64,000 nucleotides of DNA, from assembly GCF_900096585.1 (NCBI RefSeq), contig NZ_FMYH01000004.1, positions 248,001-312,000 on the forward strand, read 5' to 3'. This document shows positions 25,850-34,947 of this stretch, one piece after another. Each line of letters starts with the position of its first letter. The first letter of the stretch is position 1. The notes under the pieces are model-generated. The model searched no databases. It had not been told where the DNA came from and worked only from the letters and a program-made list of their open reading frames with translations. Both the position numbers and the translations under genes were made by a program. This DNA comes from Sanguibacter gelidistatuariae. GTDB taxonomy: Bacteria; Actinomycetota; Actinomycetes; Actinomycetales; Cellulomonadaceae.

Positions 25850-26138
25850 AGGTCGCTCCTTCCTTACCTAAGAACCATAAGACACGCTGAATGTGTCCGT
25901 AGTGAATCGGGTGTGTGGTGTCTTCTCGCGCGGGGCCCTGTCGATCGGCGCACGTCAGCGCGAGAATGGGGCCGATTGCGTACTGGGTACGCCTCGGCAC
26001 TGCCCCCGGCCTCAGTGCTCGTGCCGGGACGTGCTGGGAACTGGCGAAGGTGCACCGCCAGATCGCCCACCGGGTCAGCGTCTGAATAGGTCAGTGTAGC
26101 AATGGCGGTGCCACCAGGGCCAGACGCGGCCGGAGAGG

Positions 26139-26585
26139 TCAGTCGACGAGCGTGCAGCTCTCGATCACCGCGGTCACGGCGAGCTCGGTCGTGGCGATCT
26201 GCGTGGTGTATCGGGCCTCCCCGACATCGGACGGGCCGATCGTGACGTCCTTCGTCCCCACCTGGGCATAGTTGGTGTTCAGGGCGTTGAGCGTGCAGAT
26301 GACGGTCGCGTCCTTGGGCTTGGCGACGTCGAAGGTGATGTCGATCGCCTCGGGACCCTTGACCGAGAACCCGAACTCCTGACCGCGCACGCTGCTGGCA
26401 GTGTTGCCGAAGGACAGGTACGCGGCGATGGCGACCATGACGGCGATGCCGGCGACGGACCCGGCGAACTTGAGGCGGCGGGCGCGCGGGTTCGGCGCGG
26501 TGGTGTACCGCGTCCCGAGATCGTGAGGGGTGGTCGACTCGGGGTCGTGGCTTGAGTCGTGGCTGGGGTCGAGCTGCTCGGGCAC
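26139..26585 (-). CDS. DUF4307 single-pass membrane protein
   Basis: A 148-aa protein with a 38-residue polar cytoplasmic N-terminus, one membrane segment (about residues 40-62) and an extracytoplasmic beta-rich domain with two cysteines (TVICTLN and IESCTLVD). It fits actinobacterial DUF4307, which in M. tuberculosis lies between greA and mca as it does here. GTG 26585 has GGAAAGG upstream. The role is unknown. Confidence 0.85.
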   Translation of the reverse strand: MPEQLDPSHDSSHDPESTTPHDLGTRYTTAPNPRARRLKFAGSVAGIAVMVAIAAYLSFGNTASSVRGQEFGFSVKGPEAIDITFDVAKPKDATVICTLNALNTNYAQVGTKDVTIGPSDVGEARYTTQIATTELAVTAVIESCTLVD

Positions 26586-26745
26586 GGCGAACGCCTTTCC
26601 GGCGGGTTCCAGTCCACCAGAGTGCAGACCTGGCGGTCTTCTGGGGGATCATTGGCTGTAGTCGATTATTGTCATGATCGCCGCGTTGCCGAAATCGCTG
26701 GCCGCGCGGGGCCTGGCGCACTCAGCAAGATCCCTTGGAGGACGC

Positions 26746-27636
26746 GTGACTACTACGCCGTTGCGGCTCATGGCCGTGCATGCCCACCCGGACGATGAGT
26801 CGAGCAAGGGCGCGGCGACTACCGCGCGCTACAGCGCCGAGGGCGTCGAGGTGCTCGTCGTGAGCTGCACAGGCGGGGAACGGGGCAGCATCCTCAACCC
26901 CAGCTACGGCCGTGACATCACCGACCTCGACGAGATGCGCCAGGTGCGCACGGTCGAGATGGCCGAGGCCGCGCAGGCCCTGGGTGTGCAGCACCGTTGG
27001 CTGGGCTTCGTCGACTCCGGGCTTCCGGAGGGTGACCCGCTGCCGCCGCTCCCGCCGGGTTGCTTCGCGCTGGTCCCCCTAGAGGAGGCCGCCGCGCCTC
27101 TCGTGGAGCTCGTCCGCGACTTCCGCCCGCACGTGATCACCACCTACGACCCGACCGGTGGATACCCGCACCCGGACCACATCATGACCCACCGGGTCGC
27201 GAAGGAAGCCTTTCACGCAGCCGGGGACAGCGACCGCTACCGCGACCGCGGGCAGCCCTGGGAGCCGCTCAAGCTCTACTACAACCACGACTTCTCGATG
27301 AACCGCATCCGCAGCATGCACCAGGCCATGCTCGACGCCGGCCTCGAGTCGCCCTTCGGCGACTGGGTCGAGTCACGGGCCGCCCGGGAGATCCCCGAGC
27401 GCGAGGTGACTACCCGGATCGCCTGCTCGGACTACTTCGACGCGCGCGACGGCGCACTGCGCGCACACGCCACACAGATCGACCCCGACGGCTTCTTCTT
27501 CGCCATCCCGCGCGACCTCGAGATCGAGATGTGGCCGGTCGAGGAGTACGAGCTCGCCGAGTCGCGGGTAGCGACGACCACGCCCGAGGACGACTTGTTC
27601 GCGGGCATCACCGGGAACGAGGGGCTCAGCGCATGA
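26746..27636 (+). CDS. mca: Mycothiol S-conjugate amidase
   Basis: A 296-aa LmbE-like zinc amidase. AHPDDE at residues 13-18 and HPDH later supply metal ligands, and CTGGERGSILNP and YDPTGGYPHPDH are typical of Mca rather than MshB. It cleaves mycothiol adducts to give a mercapturic acid, a detoxification step unique to Actinobacteria. GTG 26746 has GGAGGA 3 nt upstream; upstream in-frame codons lack one. It overlaps the next gene as ATGA. Confidence 0.95.
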   Translation: MTTTPLRLMAVHAHPDDESSKGAATTARYSAEGVEVLVVSCTGGERGSILNPSYGRDITDLDEMRQVRTVEMAEAAQALGVQHRWLGFVDSGLPEGDPLPPLPPGCFALVPLEEAAAPLVELVRDFRPHVITTYDPTGGYPHPDHIMTHRVAKEAFHAAGDSDRYRDRGQPWEPLKLYYNHDFSMNRIRSMHQAMLDAGLESPFGDWVESRAAREIPEREVTTRIACSDYFDARDGALRAHATQIDPDGFFFAIPRDLEIEMWPVEEYELAESRVATTTPEDDLFAGITGNEGLSA

Positions 27637-28031
27637 CTATCACCACACTGGTCTTCGCCGACCCTGGGGTGGCCGCCGCGCTGCACCTGGCCGACGACGC
27701 CACTCCCGAGCCGGTGAGCACGACCGAACCCTCCGGGGTCCCCACCATGCGACCCGACCTCGAGGTCAGCGACGTCTCCCCGGGGCTGGGCGGGTTCCTC
27801 GCGATCTTCGTGGTCGCGGTCGCGGCGATCTTCCTCATGCTCTCCATGACGAAGAAGCTGCGCAAGGTCAACCACCGCGCGGGCGTCGAGACGACCGCGT
27901 CGGCGACCTTCGGCGACGGGACGGAGACGTCGGGCGGGTCTGTTGGGTCGGGCGGGTCTGGGTCTGGCGGGTCGGGGTCTGGCGGAGCTGATGGATCCGG
28001 CGGGACCCATCCGGTAGCCGACGGCGTCTAA
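27633..28031 (+). CDS. Small membrane protein coupled to mca
   Basis: A 132-aa protein with a polar start, one membrane segment (LGGFLAIFVVAVAAIFLMLSM) followed by KKLRKVNHR, and a Gly/Ser repeat tail of about 35 residues. The 4-nt overlap with mca indicates co-translation, and an equivalent small membrane protein follows mca in mycobacteria. The Gly/Ser tail is encoded by near-identical GGGTCTGG-type units, probably a slippage-grown extension. Function unknown. Confidence 0.75.
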   Translation: MTITTLVFADPGVAAALHLADDATPEPVSTTEPSGVPTMRPDLEVSDVSPGLGGFLAIFVVAVAAIFLMLSMTKKLRKVNHRAGVETTASATFGDGTETSGGSVGSGGSGSGGSGSGGADGSGGTHPVADGV

Positions 28032-28032
28032 G

Positions 28033-28899
28033 GTGCGCGTCACGATCGCCCAGCTCGAGGTGAGCGCGGACCACAGCGCGAATGTCGTCGTGGTGCGCCA
28101 GGCCTGCGCGGAGGCGGCCCTGGTCTCGGCGGACCTGCTCGTGCTCCCCGAGTACGCGAGCGGCTACGACCCGCGCGGGGTGGGCATCGAGCACGCCGAG
28201 TCCCTCGCGGGGCCGTTCGTCCAGCTGCTCCGCGAGCAGTCGGCGGAGACCGGCGTGACGATCGTCGCGGGGATGGTCACGTTCCCGGAGGGGGCTGCGC
28301 ACGGGGCCGACCCTGGTCCGGACCGAGCGGCCGCCGCGCCCCGGGCGAGCAACATCGTCGTCGTGGTGCGCGGGGGAGAGGTCGTGGGGGCGTACCGCAA
28401 GGTTCACCTCTACGACGCCTTCGGCCACCGCGAGTCCGACCGGCTCGAGCCCGGTGACCCGGCCGCACCGCCGCTCGTGGTCACCGTCGGCGACCTCGCC
28501 GTCGGCATCATGACGTGCTACGACCTGCGCTTCCCCGAGAGCGCCAGGCGCCTGGTCGACGCCGGTGCGCAGGTCCTCGTCGTCCCGGCGGCCTGGGCTG
28601 CAGGGCCCGGGAAGGTCGACCAGTGGAGGGTGCTGGCCCGCGCCCGGGCGATCGAGAACACGTGCGCCGTGCTCGCCGTCGGGCAGGCCGGCAAGGGGGT
28701 CAGCGGGCACTCGCTCCTGGTCGGTCCGGACGGCTCGGTCGCAATCGAACTGGCCGACGCCGCAGCCGTGACCAGCGCAGACATCGACGCGGCCGGCATC
28801 GCGGCCGAGCGCGACCGCAACCCGTCCCTGGCCAACCGCCGCTACACCGTCGTCCCCGTCCCGACAGCGCCGACGGCTCCGCTCACTCCGACTGACTGA
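28033..28899 (+). CDS. Carbon-nitrogen hydrolase (nitrilase superfamily)
   Basis: A 288-aa Nit-like amidase. The catalytic triad is E40 (LPEYAS), K123 (YRKVHLYD) and C162 (TCYDLRFPE). The DLRFPE context is shared with Nit1/Nit2-type omega-amidases and deaminated-glutathione amidases. GTG 28033 begins one base after the previous stop, so it is in the mca operon. A linked role in thiol repair is inferred. Confidence 0.9.
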   Translation: MRVTIAQLEVSADHSANVVVVRQACAEAALVSADLLVLPEYASGYDPRGVGIEHAESLAGPFVQLLREQSAETGVTIVAGMVTFPEGAAHGADPGPDRAAAAPRASNIVVVVRGGEVVGAYRKVHLYDAFGHRESDRLEPGDPAAPPLVVTVGDLAVGIMTCYDLRFPESARRLVDAGAQVLVVPAAWAAGPGKVDQWRVLARARAIENTCAVLAVGQAGKGVSGHSLLVGPDGSVAIELADAAAVTSADIDAAGIAAERDRNPSLANRRYTVVPVPTAPTAPLTPTD

Positions 28900-28965
28900 C
28901 TGACTCCCCACGGTCGGGCCTCCCACCCGTCTGACCACCCCAACCCGCCCACTCGCCCATCCCCA

Positions 28966-29030
28966 TCGATAGGTGCGCAAATTCCGCCCTGAATTCGCCA
29001 AGAGCAGGGCGGAGTTTGCGCACCTGTCGA
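28966..29030. repeat. Palindromic repeat A2
   Basis: Arms 28966-28991 and 29005-29030 (26 nt; two G-T wobbles) flank a 13-nt loop. The arms read AGGTGCGCAAATTCCGCCCTG-like. It lies between the convergent nitrilase and trhA genes. Confidence 0.88.
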
Positions 29031-29128
29031 CGGCGGCGCAGGGCGGGTGGCGGAGCAGGGCGGGCGGCGCGCAGGGCTGGGTGGTCGAGCGGGGCCGGTG
29101 GAGTGGGCCGGTGGTCGGTCGCGGAGCT

Positions 29129-29917
29129 TTAGGCGGCGGTCGCGGCGAGCATGATGGCTGCGTAGTGGCAGCCGAAGCCGATGACCGTGAGCACGTGGAA
29201 GATCTCGTGGAAGCCGAACCAGCCCGGGACCGGGTTGGGGCGCTTGAGCGCGTAGATCACGGCGCCGACCGTGTAGGCGAGGCCGCCGATCGAGATGAGC
29301 CAGACGATCGTCGGGCTGCCGTAGGTCCAGAACTGCGGCATGTATCCGACCGCGACCCAGCCCAGGGCGAGGTAGATCGGGACGTACACCCAGCGCGGGG
29401 CGCCCAGCCAGATGATCCGGGCAGCGAGCCCGAGCAGGGCGCCGACCCAGACGATGATCAGCAGCACCGTCGCCATGCTCTTGGGCAGCATCAGCACCGC
29501 CAGCGGGGTGTACGTGCCGGCGATGATGAGGAAGATGTTGGAGTGGTCGGCCCGGCGCAGCGCCGCGGCCGTCCGCGGCGACCAGGTCCCGAGGTGGTAG
29601 ACCGCGCTCGTCCCGAACAGCAGGATCGCGCTCAGCCCGAAGACAGCCGTGGAGACCTTCCCGGCGACCGGCGGGGCCATGGCGACGAGGATGATGCCCG
29701 CCACGAGCGCGATCGGGAAGGTCACCGCGTGCACCCAGCCGCGCAGACGAGGCTTCTCGCTCCGGCGGACCAGCCCGGCGTCGGCGACCTCGTCGATCGT
29801 CTCCGGCGCGGCGTCCGGCGCGGCGTCCGGCGCGGTGCCCGGCGCGGCGTCCGGCGGCGTGACCGGCGGCGTGACCGGCGAGGAGTCGGGCATGTCGGCC
29901 GGTGAGGTCGTGGCCAT
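29129..29917 (-). CDS. trhA: Hemolysin III / TrhA family membrane protein
   Basis: A 262-aa protein with seven predicted membrane helices after a 40-residue Ala/Pro/Asp tail of APDA repeats. HAVTF, SAVYHLGTWSP, DHSNIF and FHEIFHVLTVIGFGCHYAAI are the conserved blocks of the progestin/adipoQ receptor-hemolysin III family; the three His residues would bind zinc. Homologues control membrane energetics; haemolysis is not implied. ATG 29917 follows AGGAG. It is divergent from uppS. Confidence 0.9.
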   Translation of the reverse strand: MATTSPADMPDSSPVTPPVTPPDAAPGTAPDAAPDAAPETIDEVADAGLVRRSEKPRLRGWVHAVTFPIALVAGIILVAMAPPVAGKVSTAVFGLSAILLFGTSAVYHLGTWSPRTAAALRRADHSNIFLIIAGTYTPLAVLMLPKSMATVLLIIVWVGALLGLAARIIWLGAPRWVYVPIYLALGWVAVGYMPQFWTYGSPTIVWLISIGGLAYTVGAVIYALKRPNPVPGWFGFHEIFHVLTVIGFGCHYAAIMLAATAA

Positions 29918-29937
29918 GGAGAGCTCCTCGTCGTATG

Positions 29938-29983
29938 GTTCCTGAGTCAGGAACGACAGTAACCTACGCCGACGTAGGTTACT
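29938..29983. promoter_or_regulatory. Two palindromes in the trhA-uppS divergent region
   Basis: GTTCCTGAGTCAGGAAC (29938-29954) is a perfect 8-1-8 palindrome, and AGTAACCTACG with a 4-nt CCGA spacer and CGTAGGTTACT (29958-29983) is a perfect 11-4-11 one. Both look like TetR-type operators. The second recurs, degenerated, upstream of the gene at 42969. Confidence 0.65.
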
Positions 29984-30092
29984 GGTCAGTAGCCAGTGGG
30001 ACCGGTGAAGATCGGCTCATCTGATCCTTTCACGCGCGGGGCCGCGCTCCGGTACCGTGTGACTCTCTGCACTGATCATCGGAGGAACGCGC

Positions 30093-30854
30093 GTGCGAAT
30101 GCCCCACCTGCTCTACGGGCTCTATGAGAAGCGCCTCGCGGCCTCGCTTGCGCACCAGTCGTTCCCGCGCCACGTCGGTGTCATCCTCGACGGCAACCGG
30201 CGCTGGGCGAAGTCCTTCGGGGAGCCCGCCGCGCACGGCCATCGCCGCGGCGCGGACAAGATCGAGGAATTCCTCGGGTGGAGTGAAGATCTGGGGATCG
30301 AGGTGGTGACGTTGTGGATGCTGTCCACCGACAACCTCTCCCGCGCCGCCGAGGAGCTCGAGGCCCTGCTCGCGATCATCGAGGATGCCGTGTGCAGCCT
30401 GGCCGCGAGCAAGCGGTGGCGGCTGCGCGTCGTCGGGCGGCTGGATCTGCTGCCGGAGAAGTTCGCGGACACGCTGCGCGCCGCGCAGGCCGAGACCGAG
30501 GAGATCGACGGCCTGCAGGTCAACGTCGCGATCGGCTACGGCGGGCGCCACGAGATCGCCGACGCCGTGCGCGACTTCCTGCGTGAGCGCGCCCAGGCGG
30601 GCGCCACGATCGCCGAGATCGCCGAGAGCATCGACGTCGACAACATTGCCGAGCACCTCTACACCAAGGGCCAGCCCGACCCCGAGCTGGTCATCCGCAC
30701 GTCGGGCGAGCAGCGCCTGGGCGGGTTCCTGCTGTGGCAGAGCGCCCACTCGGAGTTCTACTTCTGCGAGGCGCACTGGCCGGAGTTCCGTCGCGTCGAC
30801 TACCTGCGCGCGCTGCGCTCCTACGCCGCCCGAGAACGTCGCCTCGGCCGCTGA
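30093..30854 (+). CDS. uppS: Isoprenyl (cis-prenyl) transferase
   Basis: A 253-aa cis-prenyltransferase. HVGVILDGNRRW carries catalytic D33, HRRGADKI and TLWMLSTDNL follow, and RTSGEQRLGGFLLWQSAHSE is a characteristic allylic-pyrophosphate loop. Members make short or decaprenyl-type lipid carriers for cell wall synthesis. Chain length is not predictable here. GTG 30093 follows GGAGGA by 6 nt. Confidence 0.93.
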   Translation: MRMPHLLYGLYEKRLAASLAHQSFPRHVGVILDGNRRWAKSFGEPAAHGHRRGADKIEEFLGWSEDLGIEVVTLWMLSTDNLSRAAEELEALLAIIEDAVCSLAASKRWRLRVVGRLDLLPEKFADTLRAAQAETEEIDGLQVNVAIGYGGRHEIADAVRDFLRERAQAGATIAEIAESIDVDNIAEHLYTKGQPDPELVIRTSGEQRLGGFLLWQSAHSEFYFCEAHWPEFRRVDYLRALRSYAARERRLGR

Positions 30855-30892
30855 CTGCACCCACCCCACCCCCACCCCGACCCCCCGCCCCC

Positions 30893-30916
30893 AGCACTCA
30901 GCGATTGTTGGGCGGG
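30893..30916. repeat. Half copy of palindromic family B
   Basis: CACTCAGCGATT followed by GGGCGGGC matches the 3' arm and flank of B1, but no complementary 5' arm is present upstream. It lies between convergent uppS and the nitrite reductase gene and appears to be a decayed copy. Confidence 0.5.
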
Positions 30917-30955
30917 CAGGCGGGCAGGTGGGCGGGCGGGCCGATGGTGGGCGGG

Positions 30956-33763
30956 TTAGTCGGTGACCTTGAGGAGGCCGTGGGCGCCGCGTTCGGCGTC
31001 GACCATGGAGTGGCTGACGAAGGGGTATGTCCCCGCCTCACCGAACTCGAGCTCGACGAAGCCGCCCTGCGCCGTGGTCAGGCCGAGGGCCTGCGCCCCG
31101 CCGCCCGCGACCGCGCTAGGCGTGCCAGGCTGCAGCGTGTAGGCGCCCTCGAGGAACACCGTGTCGAACTGCCCGCCGACCACGTGGAACGACGTGCCGC
31201 GGCTCGGCCCGGCCGCCAGCACCCAGACCCGCACCCGCTCGCCGACCCGCGCGGTGAGCGGGTCGACGTCGTACTGGTTGGCGTAGCCGTTGAAGGCCAC
31301 GATGTCGGGCGTCTCGGCGGCGATCTTCGCCGTGTCGACCTCCCCGCCCTGGGGCCCGAGATAGAACTCCGACTGCACAAGCACGTACTCCCGGTCCACC
31401 GGAGCCAGCCCCTCCGGGTCGATGATCACCGCACCGAACATCCCGTTGGCGATGTGCGCGCTCATCGGCATGGTCGAGCAGTGATACATCCAGATCCCGG
31501 CACGCGTCGCAGTGAACCGGTACGTCAGCGACTCACCCGGCGCGATGGTCCGCATCGGCTGGTCGGGCGCGAGCGCCCCGGCGTGGAAGTCGATCGAGTG
31601 CCCGATCGTCCCGTCATTGACCAGTGTCACGTCGAAGGTGTCGCCGATCTTGCCGTGCAGCGTCGGCCCCGGCGCGGTGCCGCCAAAGGTCCACAGCTTC
31701 TGGGTGACGCCGGGCGCCACCTCGGTCACCGTCTCGGAGACCGTGAGGGTGATCGCGTGCGTCGCGGGGCTGCTGGGATCGCCCCCGTCTGCGCGGGCCG
31801 GCGCGAGCGCGGCGTCGCGGGCGCGGAAGTCGGCGGCGGGCTTGCGCATGAAGTCGAGGTCGTCCGCGGCGCTCGCCGCGGCCTCCCCGCCGGGCATCGT
31901 CGAGTGGTCCATCTCGCCATCCATACCGTCCCCCGTGCCCGACGCCGCGCCGCCCTCCGCGGCCCCGTCGCCTTCCGCGAGGGGCTGGCCGTCCGCGCCG
32001 ACGACGTTCACGGTGAAGACCATGCCCATCTGCCGGTGGCCGATCACGGTGCACCAGCCGTCGACCGTGCGCCCGATGACCCCCGCCTCGATCCGCGCAG
32101 TCGCCCCCGGGGACAGCCGGCCGCTCGTCGCCCCGGTGTCCAGGGCCAGGTCGTGGACCTGGGTGTCGACGTTCGTCAACTCGATGATCAGGGTGTTGCC
32201 GACCGGGACGTCGACCGAGTCGGGGAAGAACCGCATGTCCCGAGCCTCGACCTGGACGGTTGTGGTCTCCCCGGTGGCGGCGACGGCGCCCGCGGCGGAC
32301 TTCCCGATGCCGAGGGCGGCCGGGTCGAGGCTGACCCCGGCGACGACGGCCAGCACGAGGGCACCGATAGCGACCCCGACGAGGCCGGTGCGGCGGGCGG
32401 GTGGCGGCGCTGCGGCCGCGGCGGCTACCCGCTCCGCCGGAGTCGTGGCCGAGACCAGGGCGGGGGAGGCTGTCCCGGCCCTCGACCGCGCGCGGTGCAG
32501 CCGCAGGATGCTCACGACGCAGCCGACGAAGAACGCGAAGCCCACGAGCACGAGCATCGAGGCGAGCACCCGCACGAGGCTCGGCACCGGCAGCACGCAG
32601 AGCGCCAGGCCGCCATTGATGAGGATCAGCCGAATGGGCGCGGCGCGGTCCATCGCGGCCGACGTCGCGCGCACGGCACCGGGGCCGCCGCCCAGGACGA
32701 CCGGCAGCAGGTAGGACAGTGCCCCGAGGAGCACCTGCGCGGCGAAACCGGCGACCAGAGCGGAGGTCACCAGGCCGACGTGCGCCGCGGCGTCGGACCA
32801 GGTGGGACCGATCGCGGCGATGACCACGAGGGTGAGCAGGGACCCCAGCAGCCACGTCACGCCGGCGGCCACGGACCACGCGGCGTAGGACGTCGGGGGC
32901 TTGACGCGGGCGACGGCGACCAGCGGGACGCAGATCGTGACGAGCCCGGCCGCGTAGCCGAGGACCCCCGCGCCGGCGATCAGCCGCTGGCCGGTGAGCG
33001 CGCCGACGAGCAGGACGGACAGGGACACGAGGAGCACGACGAGTCCGCGACGGGCTGCGCGCTCGGCGCCGTCGGCGATCTTGGTCCGCAGGATGGTCGG
33101 CCACAGCGTCATGAGGGTGCCCGTGACGGTCAGGCCCACGAAGCCCAGCAGGTTGAGCGTGACGTGCGCGAAGACGACGCGGTTGTGCCAGCGGTCGTCC
33201 AGGCCGGCTGAGAGCAGCGCCCCGAGGGCCGCGCCGACCGGCAGCAGCATGCACGCGGTGACGTAGTACGTGATGGTCGACGTGAAGCGGGAGGGAAGTG
33301 CCCGCCGCGACTGCAGGCCGAGAACTGCACCGTGCGCGGCCACGGCCGCGCCGACCCCCGTCGCGCCGACCGCGGTGACCTGCCACGTGGCGGTGAGCAC
33401 CCCGGCGATGACGACAACGATCCCCGCGTTGAGGAGCGCGATCCGGGCCACCTGCCAGCGCCGGGAGGCGACTGTGACCGGGCGGTGCAGGAGCGCGTCG
33501 GCGAAGTGCGCCGACCACACGAGGATCGCGTTGGTCACCGCCCCGAGCAACAACATGTGTACGAGCAGCCAGCCGCCCTCGGGCACGAAGCGGTGCCCGA
33601 GCGCGACGGCGAACGTGGCGAGCAGCCAGAACGCGGTCGGCAGGTTGGCGCGCAGGTGCCACGCGGTGCGGGAGCCGGTTGGCGGCGGGCTGGTCGGGCG
33701 GAGGCCGATCGAGGCGGGGCGCGGCGTGGAAGGGCGGGGTGTGGACGGGCGGGGCGCGGTCAC
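30956..33763 (-). CDS. nirK: Copper nitrite reductase fused to a membrane domain and cupredoxin
   Basis: A 935-aa three-part protein. Residues 40-475 carry about twelve membrane segments. Residues 500-590 are a cupredoxin with ligands H537, C571, H576 and M579. Residues 665-935 are a two-domain copper nitrite reductase: H722 and H727 with catalytic Asp in HSIDFH, H761/C762 in WMYHC, H770 and M775, and second-domain His in SFHVVGG and FVSHSMVD. It should reduce nitrite to NO outside the membrane. It overlaps the upstream gene as GTGA and is the last gene of a three-gene operon. Confidence 0.88.
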   Translation of the reverse strand: MTAPRPSTPRPSTPRPASIGLRPTSPPPTGSRTAWHLRANLPTAFWLLATFAVALGHRFVPEGGWLLVHMLLLGAVTNAILVWSAHFADALLHRPVTVASRRWQVARIALLNAGIVVVIAGVLTATWQVTAVGATGVGAAVAAHGAVLGLQSRRALPSRFTSTITYYVTACMLLPVGAALGALLSAGLDDRWHNRVVFAHVTLNLLGFVGLTVTGTLMTLWPTILRTKIADGAERAARRGLVVLLVSLSVLLVGALTGQRLIAGAGVLGYAAGLVTICVPLVAVARVKPPTSYAAWSVAAGVTWLLGSLLTLVVIAAIGPTWSDAAAHVGLVTSALVAGFAAQVLLGALSYLLPVVLGGGPGAVRATSAAMDRAAPIRLILINGGLALCVLPVPSLVRVLASMLVLVGFAFFVGCVVSILRLHRARSRAGTASPALVSATTPAERVAAAAAAPPPARRTGLVGVAIGALVLAVVAGVSLDPAALGIGKSAAGAVAATGETTTVQVEARDMRFFPDSVDVPVGNTLIIELTNVDTQVHDLALDTGATSGRLSPGATARIEAGVIGRTVDGWCTVIGHRQMGMVFTVNVVGADGQPLAEGDGAAEGGAASGTGDGMDGEMDHSTMPGGEAAASAADDLDFMRKPAADFRARDAALAPARADGGDPSSPATHAITLTVSETVTEVAPGVTQKLWTFGGTAPGPTLHGKIGDTFDVTLVNDGTIGHSIDFHAGALAPDQPMRTIAPGESLTYRFTATRAGIWMYHCSTMPMSAHIANGMFGAVIIDPEGLAPVDREYVLVQSEFYLGPQGGEVDTAKIAAETPDIVAFNGYANQYDVDPLTARVGERVRVWVLAAGPSRGTSFHVVGGQFDTVFLEGAYTLQPGTPSAVAGGGAQALGLTTAQGGFVELEFGEAGTYPFVSHSMVDAERGAHGLLKVTD

Positions 33764-34947
33764 GGGGCCACCGTTCGGGATGTGGGGGCGGTGGGGGAGG
33801 TGATGGGCGCGGCTGGGCTCGTGGAGTCTGGGGCCGTGGAGTCGGGTGTCGTGGTCGGCCGTCGGGCGCTCGACGCGGCCGGGCTCCTCCGGGAGGCGAC
33901 GACGATCGACGCCACGGTGATCACGACGAACAGCAGCAGTGCCGTGATGTTGAGGACGCCGCCGACCTGCCGCGCCCACTCGATCTGCCGGGCGTCGCCG
34001 ACCAGGACCCGCAGGGCCAGGGAGGCGTGCAGCAGCGCGGCGGGGACGATCATCACAGGGTGGTAAGGCAACCGGACTCGCAGGACCGCGGGCAGGATGA
34101 CCGGGGCGTGGGCGAAGATCATCGACAGCGTGAAGCCGAGGAAGACGGAGTGGATCACTGCGTCGTAGGCGAAGCCCTCGCTGGTCCGCCCGTGCAGCAG
34201 CCATACCCCGCCGGCCACCGCGAGCCAGGCGTATCCGGCGAGCAGGCAGCCGGCCATGAATCGCGGCAGCCCGGTCGAGCGGATGGTGCGCCGCGCGACG
34301 TCGTGCACGGCGAGCCAGGCGACCAGGGCCAGGATGGTCGCGCCGAGCAGCGCGTAGCCGGGGCCCGGCCACAGCAGGGTCGCGGTGACCGACGCCATGA
34401 GTGCCACGACGAGGGCGAGGAGCTGGTTGACCGTGCGCGGGGCGAGGCGGATCACGCGGGCCAGCTCGAGGCGCTCGCCGATGATCGTGGCGACGATGAA
34501 GCCGGCCAGCCACGGCAGGACGTCGGGCATGGGTACCCCGGCCGTCCACAGCAGGGCTCCGCCGAGGGCGAGGACCGCGCCGAGGGCCTGGATCATGACC
34601 GAATCGTCGTAGGAGCGGCGAAAGAGCGGGACGTAGATGCCGACCAGGGCAGCGCAGCCGGCGACCAGGAGGAACTGGCCGACGCGCAGCGGTGCGGGGC
34701 TGAGCAGCACGAGCGCACCGATCCCGAGCAGCGCTGGGGCCGCGAAGCCGGCCCTCGAGCGCAGCGCCACGGAGCGCTCGAGGGCGATGACCGTCCCGAC
34801 GAAACCGAGGACGAGGAGCATCCCGTGGACGTCGGGCAGGCGGTCCGTGGTCAACGGCGCGGGCAGGCCGAGCAGCAGCAGTGCCGCATCCAGGCCGGCG
34901 AGCATGGCGAGCCCCGCGGGCAGCAGGAACACCAGGCGGCGGATCAC
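33760..34947 (-). CDS. NnrS-like polytopic membrane protein
   Basis: A 395-aa protein with about twelve hydrophobic helices. HGMLLVLGFVGTVIALERSVAL near the N-terminus, HDVARR, and HSVFLGFTLSMIFAHAPVILP are His-bearing blocks reminiscent of NnrS, a haem/copper protein that relieves nitrosative stress. The C-terminus is Ser/Thr/Pro-rich. GTG 34947 forms a GTGA overlap with the upstream regulator; GTG 34977 is another in-frame choice. Its position beside nirK supports the NO link. Assignment is by motif, not full homology. Confidence 0.7.
   Translation of the reverse strand: MIRRLVFLLPAGLAMLAGLDAALLLLGLPAPLTTDRLPDVHGMLLVLGFVGTVIALERSVALRSRAGFAAPALLGIGALVLLSPAPLRVGQFLLVAGCAALVGIYVPLFRRSYDDSVMIQALGAVLALGGALLWTAGVPMPDVLPWLAGFIVATIIGERLELARVIRLAPRTVNQLLALVVALMASVTATLLWPGPGYALLGATILALVAWLAVHDVARRTIRSTGLPRFMAGCLLAGYAWLAVAGGVWLLHGRTSEGFAYDAVIHSVFLGFTLSMIFAHAPVILPAVLRVRLPYHPVMIVPAALLHASLALRVLVGDARQIEWARQVGGVLNITALLLFVVITVASIVVASRRSPAASSARRPTTTPDSTAPDSTSPAAPITSPTAPTSRTVAP

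Noticed and set aside
30734-33211. An 825-codon plus-strand open frame opposite nirK
   Set aside because: It is a shadow of the nirK gene; the sequence is Arg/Gly/Asp-rich and unlike any protein family.
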